From contig CP093831.1 in the NCBI GenBank assembly GCA_033063855.1, forward strand, positions 5,580,001-5,644,000: a stretch of DNA of 64,000 nt, written 5' to 3'. Position 1 is the stretch's first letter. Each line of letters begins with the position of its first letter. This stretch comes from Smittia aterrima. Lineage: Eukaryota > Arthropoda > Insecta > Diptera > Chironomidae. The translations under genes were made by a program, and so were the position numbers. Positions 1 through 12,773 of this stretch are shown here, one piece after another. Below the pieces are notes generated by a model. The model was given only the letters and a program-made list of their open reading frames with translations. It did no database searches and was not told the origin of the DNA.

Positions 1-3000
1 CACCATGCCTATCTGTTAACGGAATCAGCGGCAGCCGCGCACTTCAACGTGCTCAGCTTCGATACGTGCAGTCTCTTCAAGACAGCTGCCACTACTGCGA
101 GCTCTTACAACTTGAACAACAATAATCACGCTACTGCAAATAACAATCATCATTCGCATCAGCAAACACAATTGATCAATAGTCATCATCATCATCAGCA
201 TCAACAAATGCAGCAGCCTACGATTCAACAGCAGCAAACAAACTCAGTGAATACTTCAAACAGTAGCAATACAAGTTCACATTCCGCCACCTCTGTGACC
301 CAGTCGAAATCCGATTCAACTGCTGTGTCATCTTCGACAGCTACGACTACTACATCATCATCAAGTGGACATCACAATCATCCTACATTGAATATTCACG
401 AGACGCAGCAGCAAACAGCTGACCGAAATGTGCAGCAACATCAAACGGGCGATCTCAACACGCCCGTCACTACAAGTGGCGATATTCCATCGTTCTTCGG
501 TCCATCGACAGTCGTTGAGCCACCAATCATAACTGGTGAGTTGAGTTCTGCTTTCTAAGCTTAACTGTAAAGTTTTATAAATTGTTCTTCCTATTTCATT
601 CTTTTCGCGCTTACACAAACTCTAATTTTCCATTTATTTATCATACAAAGTATGAACACCGTCGGCAATTCAATTGATTTAAAGATTAAGTGAACGAAGC
701 AAAGAGCGAAATATTTTATCTCGAGAGGAATCGATGGAAGACAGTGAAAATTTTCTTCAATGAAAATAAACAATTTTCGCGTAAATCGAAATTAAATTAA
801 TTATGAGACGACTCTCTCTTTCCATTTCTGGGATTTTTAAAGAAAACTTTCTCATGAATTCATTTCAAAAATAGATCGCGAATGCAACTCTTTTCTTAAA
901 TCCCATTCGGTCTCGTTACACACTCGAGGCGAGATTGTTGTGTGTATGGAAAGTATTTTTTGTTCTGGCTCGCGTTTGTTTAACGCCACAGTGAGAGCAT
1001 TCAAACATCAATAACCTTGACTTGATGCCTTCAATTTATGGCATCGGAACAGCTTAAGCTCGAGAAGAAACAACAACAAGAGAGAGCTTATTTACATTTA
1101 TACTCTATTTTAATGCACGATATTTTATGCTGTTATTGGAATATATGGAAATTAAATTCTTGTAGTTTTCTTCTTTCCTTCGGCGATCAGAGGATTTGAA
1201 ATTTATTCGCTGTAACTTCTTAATGAAAATAAATTAAAAACTAATCAGTTGAAGCGTATTGCATTGAACGGAACTTAAAGACACAAACACAACAACCAGT
1301 TATCAAGCTTAATTCAATCAAATCACAAGTGAAACGTGCGACAATTAATTTGGAATGCAAATAACCTTGACTTAAACGACTGAAGGTTTTCCGCGACCGT
1401 TGCTTGGGCAATCAATTAAATATTGAAAGTCTATGCAAGCGCAAGGAGAAATGAAAAATCAAACAGTAGTTTCTTCCACTGACGTCTAATATTTCTTTAT
1501 CGTTCGCTCGTTGCTCTCGCCCCTACGATAGCATCGAAACGACTCCGCAGCTAATGCTGGATCTATTAATTATAATTTAATCACTGGCTGCAGTCAAGTC
1601 GCCCTCTCAGGCTGTAAGTCATTCGGCAGCACACGAAGCCTCCGTCGAATGAGAAAATATTGTCAATTTCGTTTCAAGTTGCAATTCAGTTGCAGCGAGA
1701 AGAAATGAATTCAATTAATTCTCGAGAAGCTGTTATCGCGATGTGATCATGGACTCGCTGCTGTTGCTGCAATTTTGCCATTGATGCAAATAAGTTGCTT
1801 CGCTTTATCTCAAGAAAAATGTTTACAAATAGTTGCATGAGAGAAGAATCGAGTTTGAAAGTGTTTATTAATAAGTCATAAACATTTGTCTCGAATTTGT
1901 TGCCACGGCCTCCTTTGGCAGTCCCAGCAATTAAAAATGTTTACAAGAGATTCCTTCCAGAGATATTTTGGCATGCAAGAGCTGGAAATGAGTTATGGAC
2001 AATGTGTCTTAGATCGCCTTTTAGTCATTAATAAGAACTTAAATTCCTTCGACCCCATTGCGGTTGTTGGACATCATCGCATTACAAAGCAATTAATCTC
2101 GATCGTAGAAGCAATTTCTCATTTAACAATTAAGTTCATAAAGAACAAATCACAGTGACGGACTTTAAAACAAACATCGTTAAAGGATTTAATAATTTAG
2201 AAAGAATCCTCTCAATTCTGACATTAATTTCTTTTCTTTTCGGTTACGAGCGAGCAAATGGAAAATGTTTGAGCAACACAAACAAGGACAATAAAAATAT
2301 TTTTAAATAAAATTTATTTCTGAAACACAATGAGAGATTATGATAGAGATTTTATGAAATATGAATGCAACAAAAAGAAACTTGTTGTAAAATCAAGAAC
2401 ATTTTTCCGTCTCCTCTCGCTTCGCCGTTGATTCGAGATGCTTGGCTTAAGAAAGAAGGATAAAGAAGAAGAAGCTCCCGCAAGAAAGGGACAAACAAAC
2501 AAAAAGCGAGAACAGAATAAAAAGAATATTTTGTGGCTTCAGAACGAATATAAATAATTATAATGCTCTTACTTAATGACATTTAAGAAAACAACAATTC
2601 ATATTTCTCTTTTACTCATTACTCGATGGGACTCAACGCAGCAGAGATCGAGGCAGGGGAAGTGACAATGCATTCGAATATAAATTCAGGTTCATTTATC
2701 AATTGATGGAATCAGATGTTGGACAACATCGATCGATTCTTTCGATCTGGATTAAGAGTTCACGGTTAAGCGTGTAGCGAAGTCATGAGAGAGAATGTTT
2801 TATTTGCTCTCGATTCAACGACGACTTGCCAATTTCCTTTTTGGGCCGATGGCGTTTCTTAAGCTCTTACAATAAAAATTAATCTTAAAAGCAAACGCAC
2901 CCAAGCGATCTACAAAGTGCGTGTTCAAGCTTTAATGTAATGTTTAAATGGATCTCGCCAATACGAATAAGGAAATAACTATGTTCTTAGCAATCCATTT

Positions 3001-5548
3001 CTTTAAAATCCTCATTTTATATCCAAAAACGCGACATCAATTGTTTTACTCCGACTCGATTTAAAGGCCAACTTAGCCACAATGGAAATAATTCATTGTT
3101 AAATTTCTTTATCTGAAATGTCCATTTTTGCTAGGATGAATACAAGAATGTCTTTCTCTCTCTATCTCGGCGAATCGTTGTAAACTATTTGGCAATTAAT
3201 ATAAATACGGATCGGAAAATTGGCGCATTCAACTGCTTCCCCTTTAAAATATCTTTATTCGATTTGCTCTCTTACGTTTTGTAAACTTGGGCATTGCTAT
3301 TTTAGTCGATGCTATAAAGATACAGCTAAGTGATATAAACGCAGCATTAAGTAAACATTTTATTGTTGCAGCGAGTCGCGCTGTCAATATTTAAGAAACG
3401 CAACAATTTAATCTCGGACAGAATCAGTTTCGAACAATTTTTCTGTTCACCTGCGATGAGGACAATGTCGCGAAACTTTTACGACTTGAATCGATTTCGA
3501 GCTTTTATCTTCGATTGCTTCAATCCGACAGATCATAAATTATGGAAAATGGCGTGAAAACTGAAAAGTGCTTTTGAGGTCAGTGATATTCAGCTCAATG
3601 ATTTAAAAGCGTCGTTGTGGTCATTGACATTCCCTCTCGCACAAACATCAGATTAATTTCTCATGCTTCACTACTGGTTTCATCGTCCGATATCAAAAAC
3701 ATTTACACAAAGAGAATGAGCGAGTCGAAAAAGGAAACAAATTATCACTATCAGGAAAGCAATTTGAGACTGTTATTATGCGAGAATTTTAAATGGATAG
3801 AGACTCGAGAGCATTTTAATATACAGACGCAGAGCTTGGGGGATAAATAGCTCGAAGATAAACTCAGAGACTTCGGAGTGTAATATTTAGAAACTCAATT
3901 AAACAATGATATCTCAATGAATTAGTGCTCTATTCAACGAGCTTTTGAGTCTGGCCGCGATGAGATGAAATTAATTTTACTGTCGTCTCTCTTAAGTTAT
4001 CGAGCAATAATTAATCAACATTCATTCTTCTCATTTCAAGGTTCAATTGAATCCGAGGACTTATCATTAGAGCCTCAAAATGCGTCTAGTCCCGCTGGAA
4101 GTCTTTGCAGTCCCTCGAAGCAGGAGCGAATCACCCCACCAACCATCATGGTCGAAGAAGAAACAAGTAATGCTAGTAAAAGTCATTCCCATTCGTATCC
4201 ACCTTCATCAACACAACATCATCACCATCTTCAAATTCACAATAATCACCCACAAAATCATCTTCATAACAATCACAATAACAATCATCTCCATGCAAAT
4301 CATCAGCTTACAACGTCGAATCACGATCATGTTCATAACACAAACACACAATCAACCGAACATCATCACGAGAACAAAATTTCTTATCGTGGTGTCTTTG
4401 CAACTTCAGGTCCCGGAGGCAGTCCCAACATGGGAACACACATCTCATCGCATCTCACAATCATGCCGAGTCAAATGTCTCCGCCATCAAACTCGAGTCT
4501 TAATTGGACATTGCCCAGTCCCGACAAGACGCTGTTCCAACAACCAATGTTTAGTCTCTTCAGCTCATCGCAAAACACTTCGCAGTCGCATTTTCAATCA
4601 CAAAATCCAAGCGGTCATCATTCTCATCATCACTACGATGAGAGGCCATCACATCATCAAGTGGAGTTGCTGGGCTTGAATATGGATCCGAGCAGTATTC
4701 TCTTGAAACAACCCACCAACTATGGGGCCTGCGTCGTTCCAACTTCTCTCTCATCGCTTGAAATGCAACAACAGGAGATGCATCAGTATTCAAGGAACGA
4801 GCCGAAATATCAATGGCTGGACTCACCAGTCGAATATGGATCTCCACAACAGAGTCAGCAACAGCAACAGTTCATTCAAGAGCAGTCAGCGTCATCAGCA
4901 TCATCGAGCTCAGTATTGATACCAAAGCAGGAACCTTACTCAACGCCAACGTCATGTCAACCGAACGATATGCAATCTCAATCAGGAGCAACTTATGCTG
5001 TTCAATTGGCTGAATACAATCAAGCGACGAGCAAAGGTCATGAGATTCTATCGCAGGTCTATCAGCAAAGTCCAATGCCATTGAAGCTAGTCCCAGTGAA
5101 GCCACGTAAATATCCAAATCGACCAAGTAAGACTCCGGTTCACGAGCGTCCTTATGCGTGTCCCGTTGAGAACTGTGATCGTCGCTTTTCACGTTCCGAT
5201 GAGCTTACTCGTCATATTCGAATTCACACTGGTCAGAAGCCGTTCCAATGTCGCATCTGCATGAGATCGTTCTCGAGATCAGACCATCTAACGACTCATA
5301 TCAGAACACACACTGGCGAAAAGCCGTTCAGTTGTGACACCTGCGGACGTAAATTTGCTCGTTCTGATGAGAAGAAAAGACACGCGAAAGTTCACTTGAA
5401 GCAACGCATAAAGAAAGAAAAGCTGAGCCAGAACAGCAACAACAATAATAACAATCATCATCATCAAACAATTGCACATCACCATATGCAAGATATTTCT
5501 GGTTTGCCTTTGCTGTCGTCTTCACTAAACACGACAACATCCTTGTAG
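1..5548 (+). CDS. sr: Stripe / EGR-type three-zinc-finger transcription factor (3' part)
   Basis: Two coding exons are visible. Exon 1-535 is open from the window edge, so the true start lies to the left. Exon 4041-5548 ends in TAG; the 3,505-base intron has GTGAGT and TTTCAAG ends and joins in phase 1. The C-terminal part holds three adjacent C2H2 fingers (bases about 5141-5395) joined by TGQKP and TGEKP linkers. Their helix residues RSDELTR, RSDHLTT and RSDEKKR are the same as in vertebrate EGR1/Zif268, so binding to a GCGTGGGCG-type site is expected from family knowledge. Both exons are rich in His, Asn, Gln and Ser, as is common in insect regulators. In Drosophila, stripe specifies epidermal tendon cells that anchor muscles. 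The fingers make the family certain; the orthology to stripe is inferred from this being the insect EGR gene. Confidence 0.92.
536..4040 (+). other. Large intron of stripe
   Basis: This intron is AT-rich and contains only short chance open frames (for example near 1886-2158 and 3363-3850), none with recognisable domains or flanking splice logic. An in-frame ATG at 3965 runs through the acceptor pyrimidine tract into the next exon, but it is probably accidental. Large introns in developmental regulators often carry enhancers; nothing specific can be named from the sequence. Confidence 0.7.
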
Positions 5549-5809
5549 ACCGAAGAAACGTCGATTGATGTATTGCGCTATGATGATCAAATATCGATTG
5601 CTTCAATGTCAGAGTTATCAGATGTGAAAGACGATGTGTTTATGGGCTACAACGAGGAAGACATTAAACCTCGTTTTGAGGAGTTTAAAGTTGAAGCTGC
5701 TGATATCTCTGATGAAGAAATCGATCAAGTTGTTCCAACGCAAAGCGATAGCATTGTCGTAAACGACGATGAAAATAGTCTTGATGTCATTGTTCTCTAT
5801 GTGAATTAA
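5549..5809 (+). other. sr: In-frame open extension directly after the stripe stop codon (possible readthrough tail)
   Basis: After the TAG at 5546-5548 the same reading frame stays open for 86 codons until TAA at 5807-5809. The predicted tail is acidic and protein-like, with segments such as SIASMSELSD, NEEDIKPRFEEFKVE and DISDEEIDQVV, unlike the simple-sequence translations seen elsewhere in the noncoding DNA here. I found no in-frame splice alternative that would remove the TAG. It may be a C-terminal extension made by stop-codon readthrough, a phenomenon well documented in Drosophila, or ordinary 3' UTR that is open by chance. Confidence 0.5.
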
Positions 5810-8800
5810 ACGTCTGCTCAGCAAACACTATGCGCGTCTCAATAGCAATCAGAGACATCGCTTAACTGTTAACAGATAAATTGTTGGTTGTTGACTTGAA
5901 TGTGAAAGACAAAAATCAGGAAAATTATTGGACATTAACTCAAAGTGCCAAATTTACTATACAAAAAATGTTCTCGCTGGATTAGATGTGTAGCTAGTGT
6001 GTTCACCACATCCTGTCTCTCTCAAACAATTCCACACTCAGCCAACCAATCGACACATAGAAACATTTGCTCAACAAATCGCAATATCTCAATCGACGAC
6101 CGGATTAACCGGTACAAACAAAACATGAAGTGAAATACGTAAGGATGATGAGAGAAAGTGCAATTGATTCGGATGGAAGTGCAATCCAAATCAGATGAGA
6201 TTCTCAATCAAATGCAAAACCAGAAAACTTAAAATCTCAATTTTTGATGAAGCATCGAAAGATTAAACTAAACATGCATTAAAATATTCTCTAACTTGAT
6301 TAGATTAAGTAAGGAAGCTACTAATTAGTGTTAATTGAATGCATCTCTTTACAACTTCGAATGATAAACATGATAATGAACATAACTTTACTGTGATCTC
6401 AAATGAAAATAATATATTTTAAATGTTGCGTTATATTTTTATACGAAAAAATCCTTAAAGAAACATTTTCTTTTCAATCAATTTCTCTCTTCAATCTAAC
6501 ATTAAATACATTGCGAAAGAAAATTCGTTCCACCATTGCGGTTCTTCACATAAATTCTCTCTTCCGTCACGAGTCCCTTTCACGCTCAAAGCGCATTAAA
6601 GAAGAAGAAAGAACGGAATTAATTAAATTTCAACAAATTAGAATATTGAAAGATTTTTTCGTTTAAATCGCCTTGGCGCAACATTGGCCGAATATCTAAG
6701 ACGAGAATTTGAAATTATAAATGAAGATTTTTAAATGTGGAAAAAAATGTTTCTAAACCGTAAATTAAATGTTTTTTTTTTGAGAAAATTCATGAAAACA
6801 AAAATTTTTGAAAGAAATTGAAATTTTTCTCCACGAGAAAATTCCTTCTCAACTGTAACGTGCAAATTTTCCTTGCAAAACATTATTCAAGAATAAGATT
6901 CGTTGTGTAATTTACGATCGTTGGCATCTTTATATCGCTGTGCACTTGGACGTTTGTCATTGTACGATGACGTTAATTGGTTTAGGGAATGCTAAATGTG
7001 TTATCAGTATAAAAGAAGCGATGAAGAAGAAAATTTCTCGTTAAGATATTTACTTGTTTTCGTCGTTCTCATGAAGAAGACTTTCAAAAAACAATTTGGC
7101 CTACAATAACTGACGAGTGATCTCGTCAATCGACGATAACAATGAATTTTCTCAAAAAACTGTTCTTTCTTTTCTCTGTGCCACAACCATCATCTCGACT
7201 TTAGACTTTGACATCGTTTTTAAAAAAGAAATTGTTTGAAGTGACATTTAATAGATAGACGAACGACAAACAGATCCAGTTCCACATTAAACTCAATAAC
7301 AGGCAATTAGATTAGTGAATGTAGATAGATAAAATTAAATCTTTGAAATCCTTGTAGGTAAGTGGAGGGAACTCAATTTCCACCACTCACAACTCAGTCG
7401 CTGTAAAAGTACATTAATTAAGACGAAAACAAATTGCCATACCAAGGGATCTAGTAAAAAATAAATTTATTTAACATTCCAAACATTTGGCCATGTTTAA
7501 TCTTAAAGCCCCTAAGTTCCCCCGTGAAAAAGATGTGTCATAAAATATTTATGCTTCTCCGAGATCAGTTTGTCTCTTGAAGGAAGATGATAATCATGTT
7601 AAGACGAAATGTCGAGAAATCTCAAAATGTCGCTAGAGATTTGCAAAAGTTTACAGGTTTAAAATGTCGGCCTTAAATATTTTGACGAAAATTGAATTTG
7701 ACGCTCTACAATGTTATACATACACATCTCGATAAACAAATTTAAGTGAAGTGACCTAAAAGTGATGATCATTTTAAATGAAACGGATAACTTGCTAAGT
7801 TGTACCGCGTCCAATGAAAGAAACATGAACGTACTATGATGGATGCGAGCGACTTGAAGGAGCTCCATCCAAATAAATCAGGGAAAGTGAAAAGTTTGGA
7901 AGATTTCTGTTGCATAATTTTTGTTTTCAAATAACAGCGATTCTCGCTAAAAATATTTAAATGGATGGCCTAATAAATTACACGTATAAGTGTGAAGAAA
8001 TGAGAAAGAAGCATAAATTATCAAAATATACAAATTAAGACTTTTTCGCGTCAAACGACGAAGAAGAAAATTGTTTCAGAAACATAAATAAAATATTTAT
8101 TTAAGTAATGATGATGACACACATGATGAGAGTGTAAGAGTCGCCAAGCGCCACAAAAACCTTTAATGAACGTTCAATTTTACTTCGAATTGAAGAAATG
8201 TCCTTGACAAGGAAAGAAAATTTTTCTTATATCAATTGAAACGCTGAAACTTTACGGTTGATTTTGGAAATTGGGATCTGATCCCTTCGACAACTAAATT
8301 TCCTCTTTCTCGCCTGAGAACACTTTTCTTTCTGTTTTGGAAGCCTTTTGCTCTACGAGAAACTCGGTCATTGATGTTTTCAAATAGAGAAAGAAAGATA
8401 ATGAATTTAACGATTAAGTGAAGCAAAGTTAAACTTTGCGACGAAATGAAAACTAATTAGATAGTAAATTTTTTGATTTAAGAAAAGGCGATCTCGCCAA
8501 CCATTTACATTAAAACATAATTTGCTGTATTATGTGTAAATAGAATTAAACAGTCAACAGTCTACGCTACGAAAATCATTTGAGATCTTAATCGAGGAAA
8601 ATGCTCTCATCGGTACAAAAAGAAGAATTTAAAAACGAGGGAGACGAAAAAAAAATAAAATAAAAAATATTTTTCCAAGCGTGATTGCGATTATATCAAA
8701 TTCTTCGAGGTTAAGAAAATCAAAGTCACTAATCTGTGTGAACGTTTTGTTCTTTTACGATAAGAAAGCATACGATGAAGATCATTAGTTTACTCTAAGT

Positions 8801-11800
8801 GGAAAATTATTCTTACGTTTGACTGCAAAAAATGATACAAATTAATTTATTTAACTCTCTCGCCCTCTCTTCCCCTTCCTTTCGTGAATGGTGTTTTAAA
8901 TAAATTAATTTACATTCTCTAAGAAATTAACGTGTTTAGTCTAAAGTTTGGCTCTAAGATAATTTTTAACATATTTTTATGTTTTTATTTGTTGATAACA
9001 AAGACGTTTTTCCAATGAAAGAAAAATAAAGATTTTTACTAATTTAAAATTTATTTGTTCGACTTTTCGTTTCTTCATTTTTATTTCAGTTGATTTTATG
9101 TTAAATTTCCTTTTTCTTAAATAAAATGAATAGAGAAAGTTCAAGCAGCATTTAATTCAATGTTCATATGGTTGTAATTTCATAGATATTCAATAATTTA
9201 TGAAGAGATCAGAGAAATACAAGAATAATTTTATTCAACTCATGAATCATGTTTTCAATTTTCTCCTCGCTCGCTCGCTCCATCGTCGACGACCGTTCCT
9301 GTTTCTGTTTTCAGCGGATCATGTTTCGATTGTCAGAAGAGTTTTATTGGTCTCAGAATGAAACACCAGTGGCTTTAAACGATTGATTGAGCGATGCAGT
9401 AATAAAAACCTTTTAAGCGTGATCGAATGCTGATGCGATGATCTCGGGGCATAAAACTAATTACAAGCTCCTGAAATTTCGCACCCAACTTGTGATTTAG
9501 CATCGTCATAAAGTCGATTTCTTTCCAGCTCCCGCTTCTTCATGTTTCATCCATCGCACACAATCAAAGCTCATTGCCACTGAATTGTCGGCCGCTCGCT
9601 TTTAATTACAAACAAGTTTCTCGAAAGAGAGAAGTGTTAAATCAATTTACGATTTCAGAAGAACGTTTAGAACTTCTATGCTCCACTCCAGTCCAATATT
9701 CGAGAGAACTCGAGCTTCTTAATTGAAGGTTTCGACCCGCGAAACTACCGGAAATTTGCATAAAGATTTTCTTCTTTCTTCGTACTTTTTGTCAAATGAA
9801 ATTAAGAGTCGACGACGGATGGACAGATCCAAGTTCCACGAGAGTTCGTTATGGAGATCTTCTCCTTCTTCTCCTTTGACTCTACATTCGCATATACTTC
9901 GACTCGACCTGATGTGATGTGTCGTCTCTTTGGGGCAGAAAACGATTGTTGTCGAGGATATTTGCGGATATTTGTTTAATTGCAATTGGACTCAATGCAA
10001 CGTTCTTAGAAGGACCTCACACGGTCCCGCTTTATTTTAATTTAACTCTCGTGCATTCTGTTTTGGATCATCTCGAGTTCCATCTTTTCCTCTCGCTCTG
10101 CTTTCGCCCGGCAGCAATTGCACTGTCATCTCTTTCAGCGATTTTTTTTAATTAAAATTTATTCTGTTTGTTGTAATTAAATTTTCGTTCTGAGCCGAGG
10201 CAAATTACAACTCTGTTTTCCATTAAACGATTCCACAAATGGATAAGATCGATAAATCATCTTCAGGTTAGTTGCAAGGTAATTGCCGGCAAAAGAGTTT
10301 TATTCGGCAAATTGAGGTTTTTCTTTCACGGCGAGCCTGAGACTTTAAGACAAAAAAAAATACGAAGAGTTTTAATTGTTTCGTTTCACAGCATCCCCTG
10401 AATCATGGAATGTCCGCTTGAGATTTCTTGAAAGAATCAATAAACTCAAAACAACAAATTTATGATTCTCGTCTCCGCATTATGTTAATTGTACAACAAC
10501 AAATCTCACCGTCTGAACATCAACCATGGTGTGATGTATGATTGTCGAAACGGAACATCGACTCGCGTACTGCGATTGTGGCGTAACAGAGGAACGAGAA
10601 AAGAACGAAGAATTGACAATTGAACATCTGAGTGGACCCATAAAACTGAAGTGAAAGAGAAGAAAAATGTTATGAAAATAAATAAATTGTTGAATGAGGA
10701 TAAGAAGACCAGTGAAGATGATCACCCGGGAACGGACGATGGAGTTTGATGAACAAGCGTTTCCTTTCGATCGTCTGCCTCACTCCGCACCTTCTCCCTC
10801 AACGAGATAAAAAAAAGAACATTTAAGAATAACACGGAGCAGAATTGAATGAACAAATACCGTGGAAAGAATGAATATTTAAGGTGAGGCTGAGGAACTT
10901 TTTTTTTCTTACTCAAATTATTATTTCTGATAATTCTGCTCGGAAATAAATTCTCTCGATATTGTTCACCCGCGAGCGAGACATTGTAATGCACACAACA
11001 AACTAACTTCGCGCTTAATTAATGATTCTTGTACATATTTTTCGACAGTTCATTGTTATCAACAGCAGCGTTGCCATTGTTCACAAACTTTTCTGCTTTC
11101 GAAAAACATTAATTAACTGGACGTGTAAGAAGCGTTGACTGGCGAACGAACGGAAATAACTTACAACCTGTAGAACGAAATCGAGTTCTTGACAATCGCG
11201 CCAGCCAATCATCAATTTCTAGATAACTTCGAGTGACTCAAGATAAGTAACGAGTCTCGTGCCTAAGCAGACGAAGCTGTGGACACAGAGAAATCGAATG
11301 TGAGAGAAATGTCACTTGACGTCGAAAGAGGAATAAAAAATGCCAAAAAACGAAAATCATGATCGTTTGGAAGGAGTGTCAGAGGTGCTTTGAATCGTTT
11401 AATCCCCATCGAGATATGAATTCATTAAAAGTATAAAAATAAGATTTTAGTTAATGTTCTCTGACTGCGTAGATGGAAAGCCAACATTCTTATGACAGCG
11501 GTCCATCAGCTGAGACGTCTATCGGATACGTTATTGAGTCATCTAATCAACTTTTCCGGTTTCAAAGTGAAACTTGAGGTGATTTCTTCGATCAGTGAAA
11601 CGCGATCCCCCAAAAAAAATAAAAATCGATTATTAATCGTTTGACTTCCTCAACACTCCGAAGACTTTAGCTTATTGAATAAGAAATTATGACGCTCGAT
11701 TAGTTCGAATGGTTTTCGATTGATGTCCAAACGTTTTCAAAATATTTACATTAGCTCGCTGCCAATGCAGTTCGCTTCGAGTTGCATTCGAGACATGCGG

Positions 11801-12634
11801 AGAGAGAAATAACGAGAATTGATGATCGCGATTTTGATTATTGGTGTTTTATTTTTTTTTTATCCATGAGAGAGAAAATTGCGCAAACGAAAACATGTCG
11901 AGAATAAAAGCTGAAAAAAATTAATAAATTTTGCAAATCGCGGCAATGAAAAGCTGAACGAACAGAACCGAAAATAAATGTTACAGATTTCTTTTCTCCG
12001 CTTCGAGATCTCTGCTTGTTGTTTGGTTTTATATTTTGGCAAGATCACATTAAGAATCATTGCTTGTGATATTTTTATATTCGGGACTTGTAATCCTCGC
12101 TTAGGCTTTGCTGTGAAAGTTAGAGAGCACAAACATTAAAGCATCGCTCTGTATATCGACGAGACATCATTTACTTTTAAGCCTTTCATTTGATTTCGAA
12201 CAGAAAAATTTACTAGAAGAACTCGAAACAAGATCAGATTCAAGAATAATTATTCTCATTCGTTTTATCTTGACGCGAATGTAAGCTGAGACATAATTTG
12301 AGTCTCTCAAAAATCATTTTTCATTTCACATTTCTTTTGAATTTTATTTACAGAAGCATCCAGTCTTGTAGAATCACAATCTTCGACTTGCACATACAAC
12401 AAAACAAATAAACTTCGTCGAAACCCGAAATAGTTGTCAGCGACGAAAAGACTTTAATTCCTCTGGAATTCGCTTTAAATTTATGTTTCAACTTCATTTG
12501 ATTGCGTCCGAATGATAAGAAAATTTTGGTTTCATTTAAAAAATAAGTTAAACTTGCTTTTATTCCTCGAATTAAGACTTTGCAACATTAAATTAGAGAA
12601 TTAACGACAACTGAACATCAATATGTTGAACATT
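5810..12634. other. Gene-poor region between stripe and TAPT1
   Basis: About 6.8 kb with no exon I can support on either strand. It includes the rest of the stripe 3' UTR, AT-rich sequence and repeated short tracts of the form A(n)TATTTTT. Scattered open frames under 90 codons have skewed composition and no recognisable domains. It could hold stripe downstream enhancers or a noncoding transcript, but nothing is directly visible. Confidence 0.7.
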
Positions 12635-12640
12635 TTTATT
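12635..12640 (-). terminator. Poly(A) signal for TAPT1
   Basis: AATAAA on the minus strand, about 134 bases beyond the TAPT1 stop codon. It is the nearest canonical signal downstream of the gene. Confidence 0.45.
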
Positions 12641-12773
12641 ACCAATATTCTAGAATTGTCTTTGTTCTTCAATATCATCATGAAATATTTTACTTTTCTT
12701 CCAAGTCTTAAGTTCCTGGAGATTTCCTAAATTTTTGGTTTAAAGCAGTAACAAAGCGAGTCCACATTGATTG

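Noticed and set aside
1886..2158. 90-codon frame in the stripe intron
   Set aside because: No domain, no ATG context support and no splice sites that would join it to stripe exons.
3965..4040. In-frame ATG upstream of the second stripe exon with a signal-peptide-like start
   Set aside because: It runs through the acceptor pyrimidine tract of a well-phased intron; a nuclear factor has no use for such a leader. An alternative promoter cannot be excluded, but nothing supports it.
9719..10155. Overlapping open frames on both strands between stripe and TAPT1
   Set aside because: Opposite-strand frames in the same DNA, uneven composition and no similarity to known proteins; most likely chance.
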